A DNA stretch of 5,839 nucleotides from Globobulimina sp. (Eukaryota > Foraminifera > Rotaliida): assembly GCA_003354225.1 (NCBI GenBank), contig PIVH01000423.1, positions 1-5,839 of the forward strand, written 5' to 3'. Below, piece by piece: positions 1-5,755 of the stretch. Below the pieces are notes generated by a model. It saw only the letters and a program-made list of their open reading frames with translations. It was not told where the DNA came from and searched no databases. Numbering within the stretch: the stretch's first letter is position 1; the number at the start of each line of letters is the position of its first letter. Position numbers and translations under genes: made by a program.

Positions 1-1152
1 GCAACGTGGACCTTGTCAAATTTCTGCCGTGGGAAACCATCGCCGAGCTATAAATACACGGCGGACGCAATCAGTGCGTTGGCTGTGTTGTTGCGGGAAT
101 GCTCTGATATCGAAACCTTGTCTGATTGTTGTTGGGCGCTGAGCTATTTGTCGGATGTGGATGAGACTGTGAGTCAGAGCCAGGTGGTCCGAGCTATTAT
201 AGACAGTGGCTGCTTGAATAGGTTGCTGTTGCTGTTGGAGTCCAATTCGGCCCAAGCTTCGTATGTCATACATCCGTCGTTGCGGACCATTGGCAACATC
301 GTGACGGGCTGCGATGAGGACACACAATATGTGGTCAACTTGGGTGTATTGAATAAATTGCAGAATTTATTGAGTTTCAGGTTGTGTATTGCAGTTAAAA
401 AATAATTTTATTGTTTCTAATGTATCGATGAGTTCTAAATACAGCATCTATACATTGCAAATTATAAACAAACTGTACTTGTAATACAATAATAAATGCA
501 TTGCACATTGACATATTATAGGAATGGCAATGGTGTGCAGCGGGGAGATGCCATCAAAAGAGAGGCTTGTTGGACTATATCAAATATTACAGCCGGGAGT
601 CAACAGCAAATTGAGAGTGTGATATCTTGCAATTTGATACCAGCGTTGATCAATGTATTAGCTACGGAGAGGTTTACAGTGTCAAAAGAAGCATTGTGGG
701 CCATCAGTAATTTGACGAGCGGTGGCAGTGACAAACAAATCCAGTTCTTAGTGAACCAGGGCGTAGTGGAGCCGCTATGTAATCATTTTAATCCGAATCG
801 AGTGTCGCCAAATCATGCGGAATCACATAAATGTTTGTTAGTGGCATTGGAAGGGCTGGCAAATATATTATGTGTCGGGAAGAGGATAAATTGTTTGAAT
901 GCGTGGTGCAGATTGGTAGAAGAAGCGAATGGCGTCGATTATTTAGAACAAATACAAGCGGTGCAAACTATGCCGGAACATTTATATGACAAAGCTGCGG
1001 AAATTATTAAACAATATTTTGGTGGCAATGATAATGACAATCAACAAATCAATCAAATACAAATGAATCAGACACTAATGAATCAAACACAAACAGATAC
1101 AACACAAATGAATCAAGGACAACCAAATAATAATAATTTATTTAATTTTTAA
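1..1152 (+). CDS. Importin subunit alpha (karyopherin alpha), C-terminal half; partial at left edge; exons <1..380 and 522..1152
   Basis: Importin alpha is the soluble adaptor that binds nuclear localisation signals in cytosolic cargo and, with importin beta, carries it through the nuclear pore. The window opens inside an armadillo repeat (ATWTLSNFCRGKP), so the N-terminal importin-beta-binding domain and the first repeats lie upstream. Splicing the two exons gives 336 visible residues. The Trp/Asn ladder typical of the family is clear: W3/N7, DCCWALSYLSD (W45), RTIGNIVTG (R95, N99), EACWTISNITAG (W144, N148), EALWAISNLTSGG (W186, N190) and the degenerate EGLANIL near residue 240. This corresponds to about ARM4 through ARM10. 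After an IIKQYFGG segment the family's usual acidic tail is replaced by an Asn/Gln/Met/Thr-rich stretch ending LFNF. The frame is in phase from base 1 and stops at TAA 1150-1152. Family assignment is very secure; the paralogue cannot be decided. Confidence 0.95.
381..521 (+). other. Intron in importin alpha (141 nt, phase 2)
   Basis: Exon reading ends TTCAG, followed by GTTGTG at 381, and the acceptor TTATAG ends at 521. The split codon AG|G restores Arg and joins LQNLLSF to RNGNGVQRGDAIKREACW, the expected importin alpha continuation. Unspliced RNA meets an in-frame TAA at 403-405. A later AG at 539-540 would break the frame. A CTAAT branch-point-like string sits at 417-421, far from the acceptor; TTGAC near 508-512 is a closer candidate. 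The other introns here are 55-62 nt, so this one is more than twice as long. Confidence 0.9.
1051..1125 (+). repeat. Degenerate tandem repeat in the importin alpha tail (Met-Asn-Gln-Thr units)
   Basis: The strings AATCAAA, ATGAATCA and ACACAAA recur with irregular spacing. They encode variations of MNQT/TQ (QMNQT, LMNQTQT, QMNQGQ). The coding frame is kept throughout. It looks like a low-complexity expansion within the reading frame and may vary in length between strains. Confidence 0.6.
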
Positions 1153-1340
1153 AATAACTAATGACTACTTTCTTTTTTTTTTGGAAAGCGCAAGAGTATG
1201 AATTAAAAAATAGGAACAATAATTTAACATTATTTACTCAAAAACAGAAATGAGAAACTCTGAGTGCTAGCTACATTTTCAAATTTAGTCAGCTACGATA
1301 GTTGATGTAAAATATTCAATACAAGCATGCTATAATTTGT
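1153..1340. other. Convergent intergenic spacer between importin alpha and the EF-hand/GxxExxY gene
   Basis: The spacer holds both 3' untranslated ends. It contains an uninterrupted T tract of about ten bases near 1172-1182, directly after the importin alpha stop, and several A/T-rich strings that could act in 3' end formation. I see no AATAAA hexamer in the expected place on either strand, and no further gene. Confidence 0.6.
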
Positions 1341-2396
1341 CTATTTATACTGTGTGATGTCATGTTGACTGAAAGTATCATCGTTTCCGACAGTCCAACA
1401 TTTAACTTCTACATCATCTCTATTATTTGGACAGTTTATTAAAAACGATAAATACTTTCTATTTTTGCTATATTTCTTTGTTTGATATTCATCCTTAACC
1501 GATAACTTTGACGAAACAGCTTTCATTTCAATTACAGTGGCTGGGTATTTTATAAATAAATCCATACGTTCCATAGATACTAAATGCAATTTTTTTTTAT
1601 GTTTTGTATAATGATAAACCGGGACTCTCTTTTCCATCAATACTCTATATCCATTGTCCAACAATTCAAACTATTAACAGATGTGTCATGAATTATAAAT
1701 ATAAACAGAATGACTTATTACAAACCAGCAACGCTTTTTGGTATGCACTTTCCCGGTGAGCTGCGCCTAAACTCCGCCATACATTATCCATACATTTCAA
1801 ACATGTCATGATATGAACAGATAATAAATGCTCCTCTTTGTTATCAACATCTTTGTCATCGATTTTATTATCATTAACTTTTTTTGGTTGGTTGTTTTGT
1901 ATCGTTTCCAATTTTATATTTAAAACAGCTTTCATCCAAAAATCAAATGATATCCCTTTTTTTCCATTGTTTTCACCATTTATTTGTCTAAATACTTCAT
2001 AAATTCGTTGGATTGGGATGACAGATTGTTCCGATGATATACTGCTTACTTTAAGAAACTCGTATTGTGAAATAAAACCATCATTATTTCTATCAATTGC
2101 ATTAAATATTTGTTGATGTTTTTGTGCATCAAAAGTAAACATTTGACTGTAATATAAATATTATTCATAAGATTAGATATCGATATGTTATCGAAATAGA
2201 AACTTAACTTCGGAAATATTGCATCATGTATCGGTAATAAAATGTGTTTGAATGTGTATTGTTTCATCCACGGAGCGGATTCATAATTTTGTTTTTCTGT
2301 TTTTGTGTTTGGTGTCGATGGTTTATCATCACTTGATTCGGAATCAGCAATTGTTAAACCACCAAATGTATGTAAAAGTTCATCTAATGCATCCAT
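1341..2396 (-). CDS. EF-hand / GxxExxY (PD-(D/E)XK nuclease-like) fusion protein; exons 2396..2209, 2146..1726, 1670..1341
   Basis: Three exons join in phase to 312 residues, start ATG 2396-2394, stop TAG 1343-1341. Residues 1-62 are a Ser/Asp/Thr-rich leader, then a segment with APWMKQYTFKHILLP. Residues 77-93 form a canonical EF-hand loop, DRNNDGFISQYE (81-92), with ligands at positions 1, 3, 5, 9 and 12. A degenerate second hand follows (VFRQINGENNG...ISFDFW, about 113-133), with an insert and no final Glu. After a charged linker (about 145-168) comes a complete GxxExxY-family domain: VWRSLGAAHRESAYQKAL (about 185-201; G190, E195, Y198), GYRV..KRVPVY, the core ERMDLFI (D240) with VIEMKAV (E251, K253), YQTKKY (Q266, Y270) and YLSFLIN. 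The core matches the D...ExK pattern of the PD-(D/E)XK fold. GxxExxY proteins are widespread in prokaryotes and known in some eukaryotes; their biochemical role is not settled. Calcium control of the nuclease-like domain is my inference from the fusion. Introns sit between and inside the domains, so both belong to one transcript unless the splicing model is wrong. Confidence 0.85.
1671..1725 (-). other. Intron 2 of the EF-hand/GxxExxY gene (55 nt, phase 0)
   Basis: In coding direction the donor is CTG|GTTTGT and the acceptor TTAATAG|TTTGAA. The join gives YQKALL-FELLDNGYRV, which runs on exactly like the GxxExxY family helix. Without splicing the frame ends shortly after YQKALL at a stop near 1693. 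This intron divides the GxxExxY motif from the catalytic-like core, so neither unspliced frame shows the whole domain. Confidence 0.9.
2147..2208 (-). other. Intron 1 of the EF-hand/GxxExxY gene (62 nt, phase 2)
   Basis: The donor is CCGAA|GTTAAG and the acceptor ATATTACAG|TCAAATG. The split codon becomes AAT (Asn63), placing the exon-2 methionine (2142) at residue 65 in frame. A TCTAATC string inside could be the branch point. If this intron were not used, the downstream protein could start at ATG 2142, which still keeps the full EF-hand. Confidence 0.82.
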
Positions 2397-2487
2397 TTGA
2401 AACTATAAATTGAAAAGTTTCGGACAAAAGCTAGATAAATGCGAAAAAATGTCGAGTTTTTTTGAGTAAACAAGTGATATGTTACAA
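2397..2487 (-). promoter_or_regulatory. 91-bp spacer between the Rrp43 stop and the EF-hand/GxxExxY start (presumed promoter/5' UTR)
   Basis: Both genes run on the minus strand, so this short A/T-rich gap must hold the 3' end of one and the 5' leader of the other. It carries a T/A tract (plus-strand T run at about 2457-2463) and the string GAAAAGTTT at 2412-2420, 16-24 bases upstream of the start. The reverse complement of that string lies at a similar distance upstream of the Rrp43 start. No TATA-type element is convincing. Confidence 0.45.
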
Positions 2488-3552
2488 CTATTGATCGTCA
2501 GTGTCATTATCCTTCATATCAAGGTCCTCATCTTGCTCCTCTTCATCAGTGTCATTTTCTAGTTCTGTTTGAAAATCAATCTCCAAAATATTTTGCTTAT
2601 CAATGCAATGCGTTGACAATATTTTGATTAATTCGTTCCCTCTTTCTCGTGTTAACTGAACCATACTTTGTAAAGTATAAAAATCAAGATTCCTTTGCCC
2701 AGATTTATGTAAATGTATTATATCCCCACCATTATTCAACACAATGTGTATTTTATCAGATAACAATGCTTCTTCATCAACAGTTGGGTCAACAATAATT
2801 TTCTTATCCAAAATACCAAATGTCAATGGCAACAAATCATAATTTAACGACAATTTATAAAAATTATTCTTATTCCTGTTATCAATATAAATCGTATCAT
2901 CATCTTTCCCTAAACACGTATGAGGTATTTTTAATGTTTTCAATGCGGCGACAATGGATAATAAACACGCATCAAATACGTTGCCGTCATTGCAAATGCA
3001 CAACAGATCAATGTATAAGACCCACACTGCTTTCTCTGACTCTATGCATAGATTCTCCAATGAAAACATGCCGGATTCGATAATAATATCACATAATTCC
3101 CGCGATAATGCTGCGGCTTTATTCTTGATAGCCTCCCTTTCATCATTTAAACCTAAAATCACATCGATTTCTGTGTGGTGTTATGAGAATGAATTTGATT
3201 GCAATGCAAAAACAAGACATGAGAAACAAACCTATAAATCCTCGCTTTACATTTGGTTTTCGTGGCGGGGCGATTTCTAATTTGATGCCTGTCGTTATTG
3301 TGGTTGACCCAATTTTAACAACAGCGGATGCGTCACTCGTTGAGATACAATTGCAGCTTATCAATGTTGATCTGCATTTGGTTAAAAATCTGCCATCTGG
3401 TCGCACATTTTTGTTCAGGAACTTGCGATAGAATTCTAATGGTTCAATTTTCCTGTGGACTGTAATAACAATTAAATGAAGAATAAATAAATAATGAATG
3501 GGGTGGCAAAGGTTTATTAACTGCTCAAAGCGATCTTTTCTTTTTGTGACAT
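2488..3552 (-). CDS. RRP43: RNA exosome core ring subunit Rrp43 / EXOSC8 (RNase PH-like); exons 3552..3522, 3459..3232, 3170..2488
   Basis: Rrp43 is one of six RNase PH-like proteins forming the ring of the eukaryotic exosome, which trims and degrades RNA 3' ends in nucleus and cytosol; ring subunits in most eukaryotes are catalytically inactive and guide RNA to Rrp44 and Rrp6. Splicing gives 313 residues from ATG 3552-3550 to TAG 2490-2488. Exon 1 encodes only MSQKEKIALS. Then come IEPLEFYRKFLNKNVRPDGR (15-34), STSDASAVVKIGSTTITTGIK, KRGFIEIDV at the exon 2/3 join, LCIESEKAVWVLYIDLLCI (127-145), DGNVFDA (148-154) and IIVDPT (211-216). The LCI..K.VWVLY.DL and FYRKFL..N.RPDGR patterns fit Rrp43/EXOSC8 better than Rrp42/EXOSC7 or Rrp45/EXOSC9. 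Human EXOSC8 is about 276 residues; the excess here is mostly a C-terminal tail of Asp/Glu (about 289-313). It shares a 64-bp divergent spacer with the membrane-protein gene. Confidence 0.9.
3171..3231 (-). other. Intron 2 of the Rrp43 gene (61 nt, phase 1)
   Basis: The donor is TTTATAG|GTTTGT and the acceptor ACCACACAG|AAATCG. The split codon G|AA gives Glu87 and joins KRGFI to EIDVILGLNDE in frame. A second AG thirteen to fourteen bases downstream (ATTTTAG|GTTTAAATG) would also follow a T-rich stretch but joins in the wrong frame. Confidence 0.85.
3460..3521 (-). other. Intron 1 of the Rrp43 gene (62 nt, phase 1)
   Basis: The donor is TTGAGCA|GTTAAT and the acceptor TTATTACAG|TCCACAGG. The split codon A|TC gives Ile11, joining MSQKEKIALS to IHRKIEPLEFY. 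Unspliced, exon 1 reaches a stop two codons later. The donor begins GTTAA like the first intron of the neighbouring EF-hand/GxxExxY gene, and both acceptors read ATTACAG|TC. Confidence 0.82.
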
Positions 3553-3616
3553 GCTTCGCGAAACAAAACTTTTCAGCTACAAGTGAAGTCAGTGCGCCTT
3601 TACTATTTCCAGCATA
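3553..3616. promoter_or_regulatory. Divergent 64-bp spacer between Rrp43 (-) and the membrane-protein gene (+)
   Basis: The two start codons face away from each other with only 64 bp between them, so both 5' leaders and at least the core promoters must share this space or extend into the genes. It contains the perfect 8-bp palindrome TTCGCGAA at 3555-3562, resembling an E2F-type half-site (TTTCGCG read on the minus strand), and AAAACTTTTCAG at 3565-3576. No TATA box is evident. Function is inferred from position only. Confidence 0.4.
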
Positions 3617-3771
3617 ATGCGAACAATTTTGGAGTACACCCCGGACACATCAACGTCAGCGTTATCCAGACCACCCACTTCATTGCAATTGTCGTGCAGG
3701 AAAACGGATATTAATTCACACGCAATAGCGCTATTACCAAATGAATCAAGCACAAAGACTTCCGGATCCAC
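3589..3771 (-). other. Antisense open frame under the N-terminus of the membrane-protein gene; status unclear
   Basis: Sixty codons are open opposite the first 52 codons of the membrane-protein gene. There is no ATG at the head (it opens with GTG), and it ends at a TGA near 3589. The translation (VDPEVFVLDSFGNSAIACE...IVRIMLEIVKAH) looks like ordinary soluble protein, and the stretch is less AT-rich than the rest of the gene. It could be an exon of an unseen gene, a remnant, or chance. I do not recognise a family. Confidence 0.2.
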
Positions 3772-5227
3772 ATGTTTTATCGAGACCGTTTATTTTATTG
3801 CTGGCATTATGCATTTATTTGTTATGTTTATGGCTTGTTTGTTATCCTTTGAATATGCGCATTGTGACAATATCCTACATTTAGGCATTTATAATATTAT
3901 CTATATTCTATATGGAATGACATTATTTTTGCTCGCGTTATTTATATTTTTGGTAATAATCCGTTTCTGCGACGGATTTCGCATTGAACTCAACGACCAC
4001 ATTATAGGCATAATAGGTTGCTGTATATTTACATTTTGGACCACATTATTTTATGTTTTCCGTTTTTTATTGCATAAATTGAATATTATGGACGATATGC
4101 ATTATTTGAACATCAATCCAGATCAGTATCGCTTGCTAAACAAAGCAGGATTGTTATATACTTTACCTATCTTAGTCTTTGAACTGCTCATATTATGCAC
4201 CGATGCCTGTGCATTTTCCAGTTCTTACGTATTTTTATTGGAAGTTGCCATCACATTTAGTGTCATCTGTTATTATCCATTTTGTATTGTTATCGAGTTA
4301 TTAGCCTTAAATAAAATGGAAAATATGAAATTAAAATACAGTGTTTATTATATACTGATTGGTGTACTTTTGTGTAACATTGAATCGATTGGTATTTTAT
4401 TATGTATTCTGAACCAATATTACTTACATAATTACGATTTTTCATTGCAAGAAAATAGTACATTTTATGATGATGTCTGGGAATTTATATATATTATTCC
4501 TATTCCGTTTTTGTGTGTTTTTGTGTATTGTTATTGTATAAATTGGTATATTTTAACGGATTATCCAGAATTTTTAAATTGGGCAATATTTGAACAGATT
4601 TCATCCAAAAACGAAATGTTAAACAGAATATACTGTATTTCACATGTTTGTTATACGCATATTTTACCAGATTCTGCGCGAAAATCCGGTTATTTGAGCG
4701 TGGCGATGAAGGGGCAACATACAATTAAAGATACGCAATGTACTGAACATCAATGTGAATATTTGGCAGTAACAAATGTGGTGACTGACAAATTTGAATT
4801 TATTTATAATATGATTGAGGAACAAAATATTTATATTAACAAATCAATTTTTCCGAATCGGATGGTATGGATTTATGCAATTATTAAATTATTGCTTGCG
4901 TTTTTTCCATTTTTATGGTTGGCTGCAGTTTATTGGCATCGTGGGCCATTCAGATGGTTTATATTAATTTTAATGGGCTTTTATTTTATTTCGTTGATTT
5001 TATTTTTATTTTTTGGATATCATATTATTTTAAAATATAAAAAGTATTATTATTTATTTAGAATAGCAATGAGTCAAAGTGGTGACAGAGAAGATGCCTT
5101 ATTCGAATGTAAAGAAATGCATAAATCATTGGATTATCGTGGTCCTATTTTACGTGCATTGCTAAACAACAATATGCCACTTCCAATCGCAACAACTATC
5201 ACAAGAAATATCGTTGAATGTATTTAG
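3617..5227 (+). CDS. Orphan multi-pass membrane protein (about nine membrane segments)
   Basis: An uninterrupted frame encodes 536 residues from ATG 3617 (A at -3) to TAG 5225-5227. I do not recognise a family. Residues 1-53 are hydrophilic and rich in Ser/Thr/Pro, with no signal peptide. Hydrophobic segments lie at about 54-77, 90-116, 128-153, 178-199, 202-231, 241-264, 288-312, 416-440 and 446-472. A roughly 100-residue polar loop (about 313-415), with several Cys/His residues (CISHVCYTH, CTEHQC), separates the first seven from the last two. The tail (473-536) is soluble, with KYKKYYY next to the membrane and a mixed-charge stretch after it. Seven helices, a loop, then two helices could suggest a receptor or transporter, but no diagnostic motif is present. 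An alternative start at ATG 3809 would cut into the first membrane segment. The first 160 bases are less AT-rich than the rest and are also open on the other strand, so the true N-terminus may differ. Confidence 0.75.
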   Translation: MRTILEYTPDTSTSALSRPPTSLQLSCRKTDINSHAIALLPNESSTKTSGSTCFIETVYFIAGIMHLFVMFMACLLSFEYAHCDNILHLGIYNIIYILYGMTLFLLALFIFLVIIRFCDGFRIELNDHIIGIIGCCIFTFWTTLFYVFRFLLHKLNIMDDMHYLNINPDQYRLLNKAGLLYTLPILVFELLILCTDACAFSSSYVFLLEVAITFSVICYYPFCIVIELLALNKMENMKLKYSVYYILIGVLLCNIESIGILLCILNQYYLHNYDFSLQENSTFYDDVWEFIYIIPIPFLCVFVYCYCINWYILTDYPEFLNWAIFEQISSKNEMLNRIYCISHVCYTHILPDSARKSGYLSVAMKGQHTIKDTQCTEHQCEYLAVTNVVTDKFEFIYNMIEEQNIYINKSIFPNRMVWIYAIIKLLLAFFPFLWLAAVYWHRGPFRWFILILMGFYFISLILFLFFGYHIILKYKKYYYLFRIAMSQSGDREDALFECKEMHKSLDYRGPILRALLNNNMPLPIATTITRNIVECI

Positions 5228-5497
5228 TATCGATCGATCTATTGTTTTTGTTTGTATTTACTATTAATAATTGTATTGTTTTTGTTTGTTTTTTTATAAT
5301 TTTAATATTAATATATATGTCTACATTTAATCTTTTTCGAAACATCAATCATGCAGCAAATATGCGAGAGAGAGTTCGTTGTGCAATCTCGACGTACATA
5401 AATGTTAATATAAAGCCAAAAAACATTTAACTGTTTTAAAGTAAAAAAAAACCACTTCTCCATCCCTTCAAAGTTCAAACTTCAAACCAAACACTAA
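5228..5497. other. T-rich downstream region of the membrane-protein gene, with an overlapping hydrophobic frame
   Basis: This is mostly A/T-rich and probably 3' untranslated sequence. A 10-bp palindrome ATCGATCGAT (5229-5238) follows the stop almost directly. A second frame with an ATG at 5218, overlapping the end of the membrane gene, stays open to 5430 and gives 70 residues: a T-run-driven hydrophobic stretch, then a basic tail (NMRERVRC...). Such hydrophobic frames are expected from T-rich DNA, so I do not call it a gene. An A tract lies near 5443-5451. From about 5455 to 5500 the plus strand becomes C/A-rich with a repeated TTCAAA string. Confidence 0.45.
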
Positions 5498-5755
5498 TCC
5501 ATAAAATCTAAAATAACGAATACCAATGCAAAAACAGTTCTTGACGATTTAATATCAGCTGTTGATAATTTTGTTACCTATTCGAAGGAGGACGGCACAA
5601 GACCGAATTCAAACGGTGCAAGTATTGCACCACCTGAGGAAAAGTCAGCAGCTTTTGATGCATATAAAATTAATAATAACTGGCTAAATTTACAAATCGC
5701 TTTTGGCAATCTTTCATCAACTGATACATTTGCACCTGTTGTAACAAAAACATGA
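5498..5755 (+). other. Open frame without a start codon, opposite the deoxyhypusine-synthase-like fragment
   Basis: Eighty-five codons are open between a TAA at 5495-5497 and a TGA at 5753-5755, with no ATG in frame. Codons strongly favour a purine in first position, and the translation (TNAKTVLDDLISAVDNFVTY...KSAAFDAYKINNNWLNLQ) has a normal soluble-protein composition. The last nine codons are opposite the VFVTTGAN motif of the minus-strand fragment, so both strands cannot easily be constrained there. An acceptor-like AAAAACAG ends at 5537. It may be an internal exon, a remnant, or chance. No family is recognised. Confidence 0.3.

Noticed and set aside
16-327. Minus-strand 103-residue frame with a Gln run
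   Set aside because: The Gln run is the antisense of Leu codons (TTG/CTG) in the importin alpha repeat.
13-405. Stand-alone 130-residue protein from a TTG start
   Set aside because: It is the importin alpha exon read into the intron; bases 1-12 continue the same repeat (ATWT) upstream, and the last residues are intronic.
2046-2396. A 116-residue protein ending in hydrophobic residues
   Set aside because: Only the first 62 codons are exon; the rest is intron 1 and exon 2 of the EF-hand/GxxExxY gene in the wrong frame.
2820-3431. Several plus-strand frames of 82-108 residues opposite Rrp43
   Set aside because: They are antisense shadows of the Rrp43 exons, cross its introns, and show no domain; the minus-strand reading has clear family motifs.
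2488-3552. Assignment of the exosome gene to Rrp42/EXOSC7 or Rrp45/EXOSC9
   Set aside because: The LCI..K.VWVLY.DL.C and FYRKFL..N.RPDGR patterns match Rrp43/EXOSC8 best; the other two have different residues at these places.
4500-4724. Minus-strand 74-residue frame inside the membrane-protein gene
   Set aside because: Shadow frame; its composition reflects the complement of T-rich membrane codons.
5218-5430. Small membrane protein overlapping the end of the membrane gene
   Set aside because: The hydrophobic stretch follows from a T-rich, probably untranslated, region; four-base stop overlap alone is weak evidence in a eukaryote.
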